The notes under the pieces: generated by a model
What the model saw: only the letters and a program-made list of their open reading frames with translations
Database searches by the model: none
Told to the model about the DNA's origin: nothing
Made by a program: the position numbers and the translations under genes
Shown: positions 40,599-51,606 of the stretch, one piece after another
Layout of the letters: each line of letters opens with the position of its first letter
Position numbering within the stretch: position 1 is the first letter of the stretch
Assembly: GCA_034336665.1 (NCBI GenBank)
Contig: CM067584.1
Span: 5,547,699-5,611,698, forward strand
Reading direction: 5' to 3'
DNA: 64,000 nucleotides
From: Luscinia megarhynchos
Taxonomy: Eukaryota > Chordata > Aves > Passeriformes > Turdidae

Positions 40599-40685
40599 GT
40601 ATGCACCGAGACCACCTGGACCCTTCCCCAGTAATGGGAAGTGGGCGGAGAGGTCCTGACCAACCCCACCACCATCCGCACACAG
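40599..40685 (+). other. Intron-like GT-AG segment in the H4 leader
   Basis: Donor AAG|GTATGC at 40599 and acceptor CGCACACAG ending at 40685 (87 bp), with CTGAC upstream of the acceptor. Confidence 0.35.
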
Positions 40686-40765
40686 GAAGGATGGAGACGA
40701 CGTAGACACACCCCGATCCTCCCTCGGGCGGAGGGTGGTCACTGAGAGAGCATCGCGACCAGAGC

Positions 40766-42512
40766 AAGGACGACAGACCCTGACAGAGCATCCTTCCGGG
40801 ACAAAGGACCCAAACATAATATCCAGCCAAGTGGAGGAGGAGGGACCCGAGCAGATCATTCCCTAGGAAAGCGAGGGCGAGGGACTCCCGACAGAGCATC
40901 CCCTTGGGGATGAGGGCGACGGACTCACATCATGAACATCACCCCGGAGTGCGAGAAACTGGCCCTGAGAGAACATCCCACACGGGATGAGGGCGACAGA
41001 TGCCAAAAAGATCATCACTGTAGGGGCGGATGACGACTCGTCAGATGATCCCCAAGCGTGCGATGATGCAACCCGACAGAAGCATAGCCCCTGGGGCCCG
41101 CAGAACGTTGGACGCTGACAGAGCATCGCCCCGGACGTGGGTGACGCCATTTTCCCGGGGCGAGGGACAAGGGACTCGGCTGCAGGGCAATACCCCAAGG
41201 CAGAGGACGACAGACACCGACCGAGCATCCGCCTCGGACGAGGGAGACAGACGCTGAAAGATCATTCTGCCCGGGCGAGGGACGCAGACCCCTAACAGAG
41301 CATGGCCCCTAGGGTGAGGACGATGGACCCGAAAAAGCATTGCCTCGGGTGGAGGATGACGGACACCGACAAATGATCCTTCTGGGTGCGAAGGACGACG
41401 GACCAACAGAGCATAGTCCCGCACGAGGGCTGACGGACTCTGACATAGCATCGCCTTCTGGGACGAGGGGTGATGGACTCCTGACAGTACATCCTCGGAG
41501 ACGAGAGGGATATGGGACTTGATAGAGCATCGCTCGGTAGGGCTTATGATGTAAGACAAGGGACCCCGACAGAGCATTTGCCCAGGGGTTGAGGACGATG
41601 ACACCGGCTACCATCTTTTTCAGGTGCTGAAGCGACGAGGGACCCTCGGAGCAAGGCATCTCCCGCGCGGCGAGGACGAGGGACTCGACACAGCATCGCC
41701 ATCGGGGCAAGGATGATCGGAACGCCACAGGGCATCCCTCAGGGCAAGGTCGACAGGACCCTGACAGAGCATCGCCCCGAGGCCAAGGACATCGGACCCG
41801 ACAGAGCATCCCGTGGGGCGAGGACCACAGATCCCTACAGAGCCATCGGCCCCGGGGGCGAGGACAATGGACTCTGAAAGTGTATTGCCCTGGGGGCGCA
41901 GGACAATGGACTCTGAAAGTGTATTGCCCTGGGGGCGAGGGACGACGGACCCTGACAGAGCATTTCCGGGAGATGAGGGAGACTGACCCTGACAGAGCAT
42001 CGCCCCGGGGTGAGGACGAGGGTCCCCGACAGGAGCATCACCTCAGATGAGAGGGCAGACGGACGCCGCATAACATCTTCCTCTCGGGGCGTAGGATGAT
42101 GGACTCCGAGGAACATCGCCCAGGCGAGGGCGACGTATCCCTACTCGAACATCGCCTCGGGGCGAGGGAGACAGACCCTGAAAGTGTATTGCCCGGGGCA
42201 AAGAAGCACGGCTTAAAAAGAGCATCGCCTTGTGACGAGGGCTAATGGAACCCGACAGAGCATTTACCGGGGGTGAGGACAACGGACACCGACAGATGAT
42301 CATCCCGGCGCGATGATGACGGACTCGACAGGGCATCTCCCCTGGGCGAGTACGACGGACTCGGACAGATCATCGCCCCGGGCGTAAGGCAGCCGGAGCG
42401 CCAACAGAACATCCCTTCTGGGGCCTAAGATGTCGGATCCAGGCAGAGCATCACCCCAAGGCAACTGCATACAGGGACAGAACATCCCCCAGGGTGAGGG
42501 CAGATACGGGCG
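40766..42512. repeat. 38-bp minisatellite array, segment 7
   Basis: Array between H4 and the second full LTR, with error-type variation. At about 41867-41940 a 38-40 bp monomer (GACAATGGACTCTGAAAGTG...) occurs twice in a row almost unchanged, suggesting a very recent duplication or an assembly stutter. The last bases, GATACGGGCG, equal those before the LTR at 3097. Confidence 0.9.
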
Positions 42513-43114
42513 TGTCTTGGTTTAGGGCAAATTAGGGAAGAATCTCCAAAGTAACACCTTAAGCAACACACTCTCCAAACTCTTCCTCCTCCCACCACTG
42601 CTTCGAAGATTTTTCTCAGAGGAAAATTCGAAAAACTTATTTATTTAGCAAACACACAGAAAAATCTCGCCCCAACGCAAGAAAAAAACAGCCACGGGTG
42701 ACGCAGCAAACTTCACTTGTCCGAGTGGATATACAGCCTCAGGACGCCTCTGGTGCCGAGGGCAGAAACGCTGTGATTTCTTTTTCACGAGCAGGTGCCT
42801 GGCGTTTCTTCATGTTTCAGGTCGCCCAGGATCAGGTTCACGTGGTATTCCCTAGCTAATAAGGGAAGGGAAAAATAAAGCGAAGCAGCCTAAGCAAAGT
42901 GGGGAGCAGAAGCAGCTGCTAAGCAAGCAGAAGCAGCTAGAAAAGCAACCGAATCACAAGAGGGGGGAGAGGGGGCAGCAGCTTGCAGCGCAAGCACTGG
43001 CGGCAGCAGCTCACCGACTGGGGAGCTGATGTCTAGCTAGACAAAACAAATCCTCCAGGCATGAGCAGCACACGATTGTGGGGATGTAAAGCACTGCAAC
43101 ATCACCCCAGGACA
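42513..43114. mobile_element. Solo LTR of the 600-bp family, copy 2
   Basis: Starts TGTCTTGGTTTAGGG and ends CCCCAGGACA, 602 bp. Both flanks match copy 1 (GATACGGGCG left, GGGGGTGAGCCTCCCC right), so copies 1 and 2 descend from one insertion that was then duplicated with its macro-unit, not from two insertions. One base of the terminal inverted repeat has changed (TGTCTTGG). Confidence 0.75.
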
Positions 43115-43591
43115 GGGGGTGAGCCTCCCCTCTGGGACAAGGACGCACGGACACCGACAGCGCTTTCCTCCCCGCCAACAGGCGACAAAGACAGCACAGC
43201 ATGCCAAAGGTAAGGTGGATGGAGAGCACAGTGGCCTCCGTAAATCGGAGGGGCCGGACACCACCCTGGCTCAACAAAACTAAGGACAGACAAGCACCCG
43301 GGGCAGCGAGGGACCGTGCCAGCCCTCCAAATCAGAGGGGTCTGGCCATCGCCTCGGGTTCAGAAAAAGCTAAGGCCAAAATAAAATTGTCAAAAATCAC
43401 ATCAAGTGCTGTGCCTGGTCTTTACTTCCTGCGAACGACACCCCTCGCCACCCAAACCAAGCTCAAAGTCCCCCCACCCCATAACGAGGACAGAGACCCT
43501 CAGTCGGGTAGGAGCGCTGGGGGCCCAGGGATGTCGCCGGCCCCTCCTCCCTGGGCGGTCCTGGGGGTTTCGGGCCTCTCCTGAAGGGAAT

Positions 43592-43722
43592 GGCAGGGCT
43601 GGGAGGTCTCTGGCCTGAGTCACACTAGGGCATGGCGAGGCTGGGGGTCTCTGGTCATGTCACACCGGGGATGCTCAGGGCTGGGGGTCACTGGATGTGT
43701 CACACCAGGGGATGCTCAGGGC
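43592..43722 (+). repeat. ~42-bp minisatellite inside H5, three units
   Basis: Three GGCTGGG...GTCACAC units. Confidence 0.7.
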
Positions 43723-43817
43723 TTATCACAGGGTAGATAGGGACGGAGACCCTGCCGTGTCCCCAGAGGGATGAAGACCCACCCCCAAGGAAGAGGGGCA
43801 GAAAACCCCTGGCCCCT

Positions 43818-44126
43818 CGAGCATTTCCTAGACCCAGAGGGATGGATACCCTTGAGCATCCTCGAATGTTGGCCCAGATCAAACTGGCCCAAATCAAACT
43901 TTTATCAGCCAGAAATGCTTTGGCAGTGAGATTTTTCTTTTCCCCAGGCCCCGCTGTGTCCACGATGGGACGCTTCGGGTTCCGTGAGGTTCTGGGGTGT
44001 CACAACACTGCCCTTGGTTCCGCCCAGGCCCTACTGTGTCCTAAGAGAGCCTCGGGTCTGTGAGATTCTGTTGGAATTCAAAATGCAAGGAATTTCACAA
44101 CATTGGGCCTGTCAATCAAAGTCTAG
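43818..44126 (+). other. Broken copy of the hinge open block in H5
   Basis: Landmarks and terminal TAG are present, but indels such as TGTCCACGATGGGACG shift the frame. Confidence 0.35.
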
Positions 44127-44330
44127 AAAAGAATACAGGATTTGACGTGAGGCCTCATGAAATGCTTCCAACTTAGGTGCTAGAAGTAAAAATGTAGATT
44201 AAAGCAGAGATGTATTTAGGTGAGAAAAGTTTAGCTGTAGATTTTATGATAAAAAAAGAATAAAATTAGTCAGAGATGTGACAAAAAGTCTTAGACTAGG
44301 TCTGTGTGCCAGAACAGGATTGGCTATGGG

Positions 44331-44339
44331 TATATAAAG
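44331..44339 (+). promoter_or_regulatory. TATA box of truncated promoter P5
   Basis: TATATAAAG is kept, but both CCAAT elements in their usual context and the GC box are missing because of the ~500-bp deletion just upstream. Probably inactive, unless the deletion is an assembly error. Confidence 0.4.
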
Positions 44340-44446
44340 AGCCCCACTGGCCCGGGTCCTCAGCAGCGACGGGGCGCGCGGAAAGAGGAGGAGGATCCCT
44401 GGGAGAGGGAGCCGTGAGCAGTGCACCCAGGTGGAGACCCAAGGAG

Positions 44447-44546
44447 NNNNNNNNNNNNNNNNNNNNNNNNNNNNNNNNNNNNNNNNNNNNNNNNNNNNNN
44501 NNNNNNNNNNNNNNNNNNNNNNNNNNNNNNNNNNNNNNNNNNNNNN
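44447..44546. other. Assembly gap (100 N)
   Basis: Exactly 100 unknown bases, the conventional length for a gap of unknown size. It breaks the H5 leader and joins it to unrelated sequence. Confidence 0.99.
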
Positions 44547-44841
44547 CCCAAGCTCCCAAAGGCATCTGTAATTCCAAAGGAGCATCCCCTGATGCAAATG
44601 CCATGCACCTATCCCCTGGCTAGGAGCACTTCCTGTGGTGTATCTTAAACATTCTATTGTGAGTTACTCCTTCCCAGTAACACCACTTTTAAACCCCACA
44701 GGCATCCCTCCTGTGCTATAATGGTATCCCACAGAAGTTGATCATATTCTGCTTATGGACTCTGACGCAAGTCCTACCAATCACCACCCCTGTGCCGAGG
44801 CACCACTGACCCAAAAGCAGGAGCCTGGGGGGAGGGAATTA
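44547..44841. other. Non-satellite sequence just after the gap, unrecognised
   Basis: About 295 bp of lower-GC sequence with no similarity to the array or the hinge that I can see. It contains no open frame of note, no LTR ends and no tandem repeat. It could be the edge of a diverged transposable element or a contig-end artefact. Satellite begins abruptly at about 44842. Confidence 0.6.
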
Positions 44842-45967
44842 TGGACCCCGAGAGAGCATCCATCACGGAGGGGGCGCAGGGAGACCTTATCCCTACTGAC
44901 CTCGGCTCCTCGGGTCCAGAACATCTGACTTGACAGAGCATCCCCCAGTGCTAATGCATCATTAACCCCTACAGATCATTCCCAAGGTGAGGGGATGACA
45001 TATCCCTACTGACCATCGGTCCCGGGAGCAAGGATGACGGACCCTCGAAAAGGTATTGCCCCAGGAGCCGGTGGGCGAGGATCCCGACAGATCATCCCGC
45101 GAGGGCACATTTTACTGACCCTGGACAGAGCATCCCCAGGTAACGAGGGACAACAGACTGACAGATCATCTCCCTGGGGCGCAGGGACGACACAGCCCGA
45201 CAGAGCATCGCATCTTGGGCCGCAGGGACCAGCGTGGACCCCTGACAAGCGCGGTATCCCTCGGGCGAGGACGAGTGGACCCCGATAGAGCACGCCCAGG
45301 GGCGGTGAACGATTTACACCGGCCACATGATCCCCTCCCGGTGTGATGACAACAGACCTCGACAGGGCAGTCCCCCAGGTGAGGACGATGGACTACAGAG
45401 ACGCCCCCAGGGCGCAGGACGACGGACCCTGGACAGGGCATCCCCAGAGGGCAAGGACGACAAACCCCGACAGACCATCCTCTTGGCGACGCAGGGTCCT
45501 CGACAGAGCATCGCCTTCTGGGACGCAGGGCGAAGGGACGCCGCAAGATCACCCTCTCGCGGTATGACGCATTCCTACTGATCAGCCTCCCAGGAGCTTA
45601 ATGCAAGACGGATCCCTGCAAGCGGGTGGCATGGCCCGGCGGGCGCAGGGATCGAGGGATCCCCGCATCAAACCAGCTCGAGGGCGAAGCACGACGGACT
45701 CTGGATACAGAGCACCCCGCACAAGGCACAACGGACGCTGATCAGAGCATTTCCCCGGGCTTAAGACGACACACCCCAACAGAGCATCGCCCTGGGCTTC
45801 CAGGACCACGGACCCTGAGAGGGCATCCTCCGCGAGCGTGGACGACCGGACCACAGAGCACATACCACTGTGGCGAAGGCAACGATTCCCACTGGACTCA
45901 TCACCTCGCTCGCGGAAGACGGACTCGAAAGTGCATTGCTCGGCAAGGACCCATGGACACTGATACA
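44842..45967. repeat. 38-bp minisatellite array, segment 8 (poor copy of 7757-8865)
   Basis: Follows the same monomer order as 7757-8865 (starting at the GAGAGAGCATCCA monomer) with many small indels and stereotyped miscalls. Confidence 0.85.
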
Positions 45968-46412
45968 GCACTTTCCTCTCAAAGGCTGCACAAAGACAGC
46001 ACAGCCTGCCAAAGGTGGGTGTGGATGGAGGAGCACAGTCGCCTCCCTAAAAATCGGAGGGGGTCGGACACCACCCCCGGCTCAACAAAGCTAAGAAGAT
46101 TGGGCACCGGGCAGTGAGGTACCACACCCTCTACCCAAATCGGGAGGGTCTGGGCCATCAGCCCGGTTCAAAAAAAAAAGCTAAGGCCAAAATAAAATTG
46201 TCAAAAAATCACATCAAGTGCTGTGCTCTGGTCTTTACTCTCGAACAAGTCCCTCGCCACCCAAAACCAAGATCAAAGTCTCCCTCGCACCATAAAGAGG
46301 AGGACGTGAGACCCCTCAGCCAGGCAGAAAGGGAGGGAGGCACAGGGATGGCCTCCGCCCTCCCTCCCTGGGCGGTCCTGGGGGTTTCGGCCTCTCCTGA
46401 GGGGGAATGGCA

Positions 46413-46588
46413 GGGCTGGAGGTCTCTGGCCGTGTCACACTGGGGGCATGCGAGGCTAGGGAGTTTTTCTGGTCATGTCACACCAGGGGATGCTCAGGGC
46501 TGGGGTCTCGGCCATATCACACTGGGGATGCTCACGCTAGGGGGTCTCTTGGCCGGCTAACACACCAGGGGATGCCTCGGGCAGCCAT
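46413..46588 (+). repeat. ~42-bp minisatellite inside H6, four units
   Basis: Four units as in H2, with small indels. Confidence 0.7.
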
Positions 46589-46801
46589 CCCAGGGCGGTG
46601 TGAGGGACATAGACTCCGCGGTGTCCCCAGAGGGATGGAGACCCCACCCCCAAGGAAGAGGGGACAGAAACCCCCGGCACCTCGAGCATTTCTCAGGCCC
46701 AGAGGGATGGAGACCTTCGAGCATCCCCTGGGTGCCGGGCTTAAGATAAAACTGGCCCAGATAAAACTGGCCCAAATCGAACTCCCTTTTATCAGCCAGA
46801 A

Positions 46802-47005
46802 ATGCTTCGGGCAGTGAGATTTCCTTTCCCCAGGCCCCGCTGTGTCATGGACGCTCGATTCCGTGAGGTTCTGAGGTGTCATAACGCTGCACTTGGTTCC
46901 ACCAGGCCCTACTGTGTCACAAGAGAGCATCGGGTCTGTGAGATTCTGTTGGAATTCCAAATGCAAGGAATTCTCTCGACATTGGGCCTGTCAATCAAAG
47001 TCTAG
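46802..47005 (+). other. Conserved short open frame in H6
   Basis: The last 67 codons plus stop match H2 exactly. Upstream, frame-breaking indels fall within the low-quality patch. Confidence 0.4.
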
Positions 47006-47138
47006 AAAAGAACACAGGATTTGACCGGTGGCCTGAAGAAATGCTTCCAACTTAGGTGCTAGAAGCAAAAATGTAGATTAAAGCAGAGATGTATTTAGGT
47101 GAAAAAAGTTTACCTGTAGATTTTATGATAAAAAAAAG

Positions 47139-47294
47139 AATAAAATTAGTCGCAGATGTGACAAAAAGTCTTAGACTAGGTCTGTGACCCAGAACAGGAT
47201 TGGCTGAGAAAGTTCACACTGCAATTAGACAAAACTTTAGTATTGAATTAAAAACATAAATGTCTTTGTTGGCACTGTGTTATTGGTGAATAAA
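47139..47294 (+). terminator. Paired poly(A) signals in H6
   Basis: AATAAA at 47139-47144 and 47289-47294, identical to H2. Confidence 0.4.
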
Positions 47295-47577
47295 TCCTGG
47301 AAAGACTTTTTAGCCATAAGTGTTGCAACTTCTCGTCACGCTGTCGACACTTGTCGACCCCTGGAATGGTTCTAGGACGCCCAGAGACCCCTTCCTCTGC
47401 TTCTTGCAGTGCGGGAAGGGGCCCAGGAGAGCTGTGGAGGGACCGGGAGCACCCGGACCTGCTCTCAAAATCCCAATGTGACCCCCGGCTTCGGCCCCGC
47501 CCCCACCCCGCCCTCACACCTGCCCCTCTCACCCCGTGACCGAGCCACGCCCCATTTTATGGTCTTTCTCCTTCCAA

Positions 47578-47724
47578 CCAATCAGAACGCTCGGTCACGC
47601 TGTGGCCACGCCTCCTCTTTGTGTCATCACAATGAGCATCGCTGGGTGCTCCGCCCCGACGCTTGTTTCTGGGCTCCTATTGGCTGTGCCTGAAAGGGGC
47701 GGGGCTTGATCTGGGTATATAAAG
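47578..47724 (+). promoter_or_regulatory. Pol II-type promoter P6
   Basis: CCAAT 47578-47582, ATTGG 47679-47683, GGGGCGGGGC 47696-47705, TATATAAAG 47716-47724. Identical to P2. Confidence 0.6.
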
Positions 47725-47892
47725 AGCCCCCACTGGCTTGGGTCCTCAGCAGCGACGGGCGGTGGAAAGAGGAGGAGGGGTCCCTGGGGAGAGGATCCCT
47801 AAGCAGTGCACCGGGAGGGAGACCCACAAAGTGGGCGGATATACGCCAGCGCCCGTATGCCCAGCAACAAAGGGCGTGGAGACCCCACCGGG

Positions 47893-49319
47893 AGCGAGGG
47901 ACGAGGGACCCTGACAAAGCATTGCCCTGGGGGGTGAGAATACGATGGACCCCGAAGATGATCCTCCCGGGTCCGAGGATGACGGACCCCCGACAGGGCA
48001 TCCCCTCTGGGTGATGACGGCCAGGGCCGACAGAGCATCTCCCTTGGGGGCGCAGGGACGACGGACCCTGATTGATCATTTCCCTGGTGCGAGGGACAAC
48101 GGACCCCGACAAAGCATCTCCCTGGGACGAAAGTGCAGCGCACCCTGGCACATCATCTTCCCAGGGCGAGGACCAAAGACCCGACAGAGCATCAAAAACC
48201 GGTGCTAGGGGACGAAGGACCAAACAGATCATCACCCGAAGTTCGAGGGCTGATGGACCCCCGACAGATCATCTTTCCTGGACGAGGGAGACGGATGCTG
48301 AAAGATCATCTTCCTGGGGGCGAGGGACAACGGACCCCGAAAATGTATTTCCGGTAGGCGAGGACTACGGACCCAGAAAAGAGCATCGCCTTTGGGATGA
48401 GAGTGACAGAACCTGACAGAGCATCGCCCGGGGGGGCGAGGGCGAGGACCCCGAAAGAGCTCTGCGCCGGGGGGTGAGGACGACGGACACCAACACATTA
48501 TCCTCCCGTGTGCGATGACAATGGACTCCGACAGGGCATCCCTCCGGTGCAAGGACGATGGACCCAGACAGAGCATCACCTTGGGGGCGAGAACGACGGA
48601 CCCTGACCGATCATCCCCCTGGTGCGAGGACGACGGACCCCGACAAAGCATCTCTCCAAAAAGAGGGTGACGGACGCTGAAAGATCCTCCTTCTGGGGGC
48701 GAGGACAAGGGACTCCGAAAGCGTATTGCCCCGGGGGGCGAGGACGAGGGACCGTGACAAATCATGCCCCGGGGAGTGAGTAAAACGGACACTGACAGAG
48801 GATCCTCTCGGGTGCAATGACTAGGGACCCCAACAGCTCATCCCTCCAGGGCCGCGAACATCGGACCCTGACAGAGCATCCACCCGGTGTGGGGACGTCT
48901 GACCCTGACAGATCATTGCCCCGGGACGAGGGCAAAGGACCCTGACAGATCACGTTCCCAGTGGGAAAACGAGGGACCCTGACAGAACATCTCCCCGGGG
49001 GCAAGGACAACAGACACCGACACATGATCCTCCTGGGTGCAAAGACGATGGACCCCAACAGAGAATCTCCCCAGGATGAGGGCGACGGACGCCGAAAGAT
49101 CATCTTCCCTGGGGGGCGAGGACGACGGACCCTGACCGGTCATCCCCCCGGTGCGAGGGACAACGGACCCCAACAGAGCATCTCCCCGGGACGTAGGGCT
49201 GACGGGCCCTAAAAGATCATCCTCCCAAGGGCGAGGATGCAGGACCCTGACAGAGCCTCCCCCTGAGCAAGGATGACATATCCTCACCGACCATCGCCCC
49301 CGGGGCCGAGGGACGAAAG
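47893..49319. repeat. 38-bp minisatellite array, segment 9 (second version of 10767-12172)
   Basis: Matches segment 3 at an offset of about 37,140 bp. 48541-48720 and 48781-49080 are identical to it. 47,730-48,480 and 49,100-49,320 carry small indels. The base pattern before the LTR (GGACGAAAG) is a corrupted form of the GACGAG target site. Confidence 0.9.
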
Positions 49320-49699
49320 TGTTGTAATTTGATAAATGAGGTAAAAGGAGTGAATAAGCACACCTTGCCACCTCCTTCCGGCTAGTCCCCGGTTCATGTC
49401 ATCCTTCCTGTCCTGTGACCTTTCCCTATGACCTTGTAGCCCACCGTGAGTTCCTGTATTCTGATCCTATCCCCCCTGCGTCCTTATCCCATTGGCTGCT
49501 AGCCAAAGCCACTCCCCATTCCATCTCCTGAAAACCTAGTTCCATAAAAGAATCTGTCTCTTGCCTCTTTCCGGCCATGCCATCACCATAGAATAAACCT
49601 GAGAAAAGAAAGGGCCTCTTTTGTAGACTTTTCCATCCATGCTAAGATACTTTGTCTGACCTTAAGTAATTAGGAAAAAGAAAAAGAATCATTAGAGCA
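49320..49699 (+). mobile_element. Solo LTR (380 bp), second version
   Basis: Same element as 12173-12551 at the same position in the array. Right flank GACGAG (49700-49705) is intact; the left flank is altered. CATAAAAG is present where the first version has CACAAAAG, and TTGTAGAC replaces TGGTTGCC near the end, so a few true-looking differences exist. They could be allelic. Confidence 0.8.
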
Positions 49700-50090
49700 G
49701 ACGAGGGACCCCAACAGATCATGCCCCCAGCGGCGAGATTGACGGAACCTGACAGAGAATCCATCCAAGGCGATGACGACAGACACCGACAGAGCATCGC
49801 CCCAGGGCCGAGGACGTCTGACTCTGACAGAACATGCCCCCGGTGCAAGGGCGACGTACCCTGACAGATCATCTTCCCAAGGGGAGGACGAGGGAATCCG
49901 AATGATCATCCCCCCGAGGGCGAGAACGACAGACCTTGACAGGGCCTCCCCCCAGGGCGAGGACGACACACCCCGACAGAGCATCGCCCCGGGGCCGAGG
50001 ACGTCGGAACCCGACAGGGCATCCCCGGGTAACGAGGACAACCGACCCCGACAAAGGATCCCCGCAGCGTGAGGACGACGGACACCGACA
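49700..50090. repeat. 38-bp minisatellite array, segment 10
   Basis: About ten clean monomers between the solo LTR and H7; the better version of 12552-12945. Confidence 0.95.
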
Positions 50091-50512
50091 GCGCTTTCCC
50101 CTCCCCGCCAAAAGGCGACAAAGACAGCAAAACCCTTGCCAAAGGTAAGGTGGATGGAGAGCACAGTGGCCTTCAAAAATCAGAGAGGTTCGGACACCAC
50201 CCCGGCTCAACAAAGCTAAGGACAGACAAGAGCCTGCCCCCCAAATCGGAGGGGTCTGCCCATTGCCCCAGTTCAAAATAGCTAAGGCAAAAATAAAATT
50301 GGCAAAAATCACATCAAGTGCTGTGCCTGGTCTTTACTCTAGCAACGAGTCTCTCGCCACCCAAACCAACCTCAAAGCCCCCCCCACGCCCTATGAAGAG
50401 GTGGACGGAGTTCCCTCAGCCGGGCAGGGAGCGCAAGGGGCCCAGGGATGTTTCCGTCCCCCTCCTCCCTGGGTAGTCCCGTGTGGTTTCGGCCTCTCCT
50501 GAGGGGAATGGC

Positions 50513-50636
50513 AGGGCTGGAGGTGTCTGGCCGTGTAACACTGGGGCATGGCGGGGCTGGGGGTTCTCTGGTCATGTCACACCGGGAGATGCTCAGGGCT
50601 GGGGTTCTGTGGCCGTGTCACACCGGGGGATACACT
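50513..50636 (+). repeat. ~42-bp minisatellite inside H7, three units
   Basis: Units end in GTAACAC, GTCACAC and GTCACAC boxes, one unit fewer than H1, H2 and H6. Confidence 0.75.
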
Positions 50637-50738
50637 GTTCGCTCATCCCACAGTGATAGGGACAGAGACCCTGCGGTGTCCCCAGAGGGATGGAGACCCC
50701 ACCCCCAAGGAAGAGGGACAGAAACCCCCCGGGCACCT

Positions 50739-51041
50739 CGAGCATTTCCCAGGCCCAGAGGGGTGGAGACCCTCGAGCATCCCTGGGTGCTGGCCAAGAT
50801 AAAACTGGAACAAATCAAACTTTTGTCAGCCAGAAATGCTTTGACAGTGAGATTTCCTTTCCCCAGGCCCCGCTGTGTCACAATGGACGCTCAGTTCCGT
50901 GAGGTTCTGGGGTGTCACAACGCTGCCCTTGGTTCCACCAGGCCCTACTGTGTCACAAGAGAGCCTCGGGTCTGTGAGATTCTGTTGGAATTCCAAATGC
51001 AAGGAATTCTCTCGACATTGGGCCTGTCAATCAAAGTCTAG
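50739..51041 (+). other. Conserved short open frame in H7
   Basis: 100 codons plus TAG, part of a 197-codon open stretch from 50448. The acceptor-like TTTCCTTTCCCCAG ends at 50866, and an ATG in frame follows (CACAATGGACG). The upstream half is read in a different frame from the H1 open stretch in the middle, so only the last ~100 codons are consistently open. No known domain. Substitutions relative to H1 are mostly amino-acid changing. I regard it as a likely 3' exon of RNA rather than a protein. Confidence 0.4.
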
Positions 51042-51174
51042 AAAAGAACACAGGATTTGACCGGTGGCCTGAAGAAATGCTTCCAACTTAGGTGCTAGAA
51101 GCAAAAATGTAGATTAAAGCAGAGATGTATTTAGGTGAAAAAAGTTTAGCTGTAGTTTTTATGATTAAAAAAAG

Positions 51175-51330
51175 AATAAAATTAGTCACAGATGTGACAA
51201 AAAGTCTTAGACTAGGTCTGTGACCCAGAACAGGATTGGCTAAGTAAGTTCACACTGCAATTAGACAAAACATTAGTATTGTATTAGAAACATAAATGTC
51301 TTTGTTGGCAGTGTGTTATTGGTGAATAAA
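51175..51330 (+). terminator. Paired poly(A) signals in H7
   Basis: AATAAA at 51175-51180 and 51325-51330. Confidence 0.4.
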
Positions 51331-51606
51331 TCCTGAAAAGACCTTGTAGCCATAAGTGTTGCAACTTCTCGTCACGCTGTCGACACTTGTCGACTCCTGG
51401 AATGTGTCTGGAACGCCCAGAGACCCCTTCCTTTGTTTCCTGCAGTGCGGGAAGGGGCCCAGGAGAGCTGTGGAGGAACCGGGAGAGAGCGGAGCTGCTT
51501 CCAAAATCCCGGTGTGACGCCCGGCCCCTTCCCCTTCCTGCCCTCAAACCTGCCCCTCCCAGCTCGGGCCCGAGCCACGCCCCTTTTATGCTCTTTCTCC
51601 TTCTGA

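Larger units (their letters stand above)
38222..40765 (+). repeat. Hinge block H4
   Basis: Complete order of elements, with a long leader ending in the intron-like segment. Many small indels, in line with the surrounding poor-quality stretch. The ~42-bp minisatellite has three units (38648-38772). The open block (38875 to about 39183) is frameshifted and its terminal TAG is lost. Because it lies outside the 37-kb repeated interval, it is an independent copy of the unit. Confidence 0.8.
43160..44446 (+). repeat. Hinge block H5, cut by the assembly gap
   Basis: Normal order up to the first poly(A) signal (44259-44264). Then sequence that ends GGATTGGCTA jumps directly to TGGGTATATAAAG, losing about 500 bp that in other copies hold the second AATAAA, the distal promoter and the GC box. 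The TATA box and about 100 bp of leader follow before the run of N. Three units of the ~42-bp minisatellite (43592-43722). The open block is frameshifted. Confidence 0.8.
45968..47892 (+). repeat. Hinge block H6 (second version of H2)
   Basis: Up to about 46,840 it differs from H2 by frequent small indels. From about 46,840 to 47,729 it is identical except for one base. After 47,729 differences resume. A patchwork of perfect and noisy identity is hard to produce biologically and points to the same locus assembled twice. Confidence 0.85.

Noticed and set aside
44244..44648. Open frames running through the gap
   Set aside because: They include about 34 unknown residues from the run of N and join unrelated sequences.
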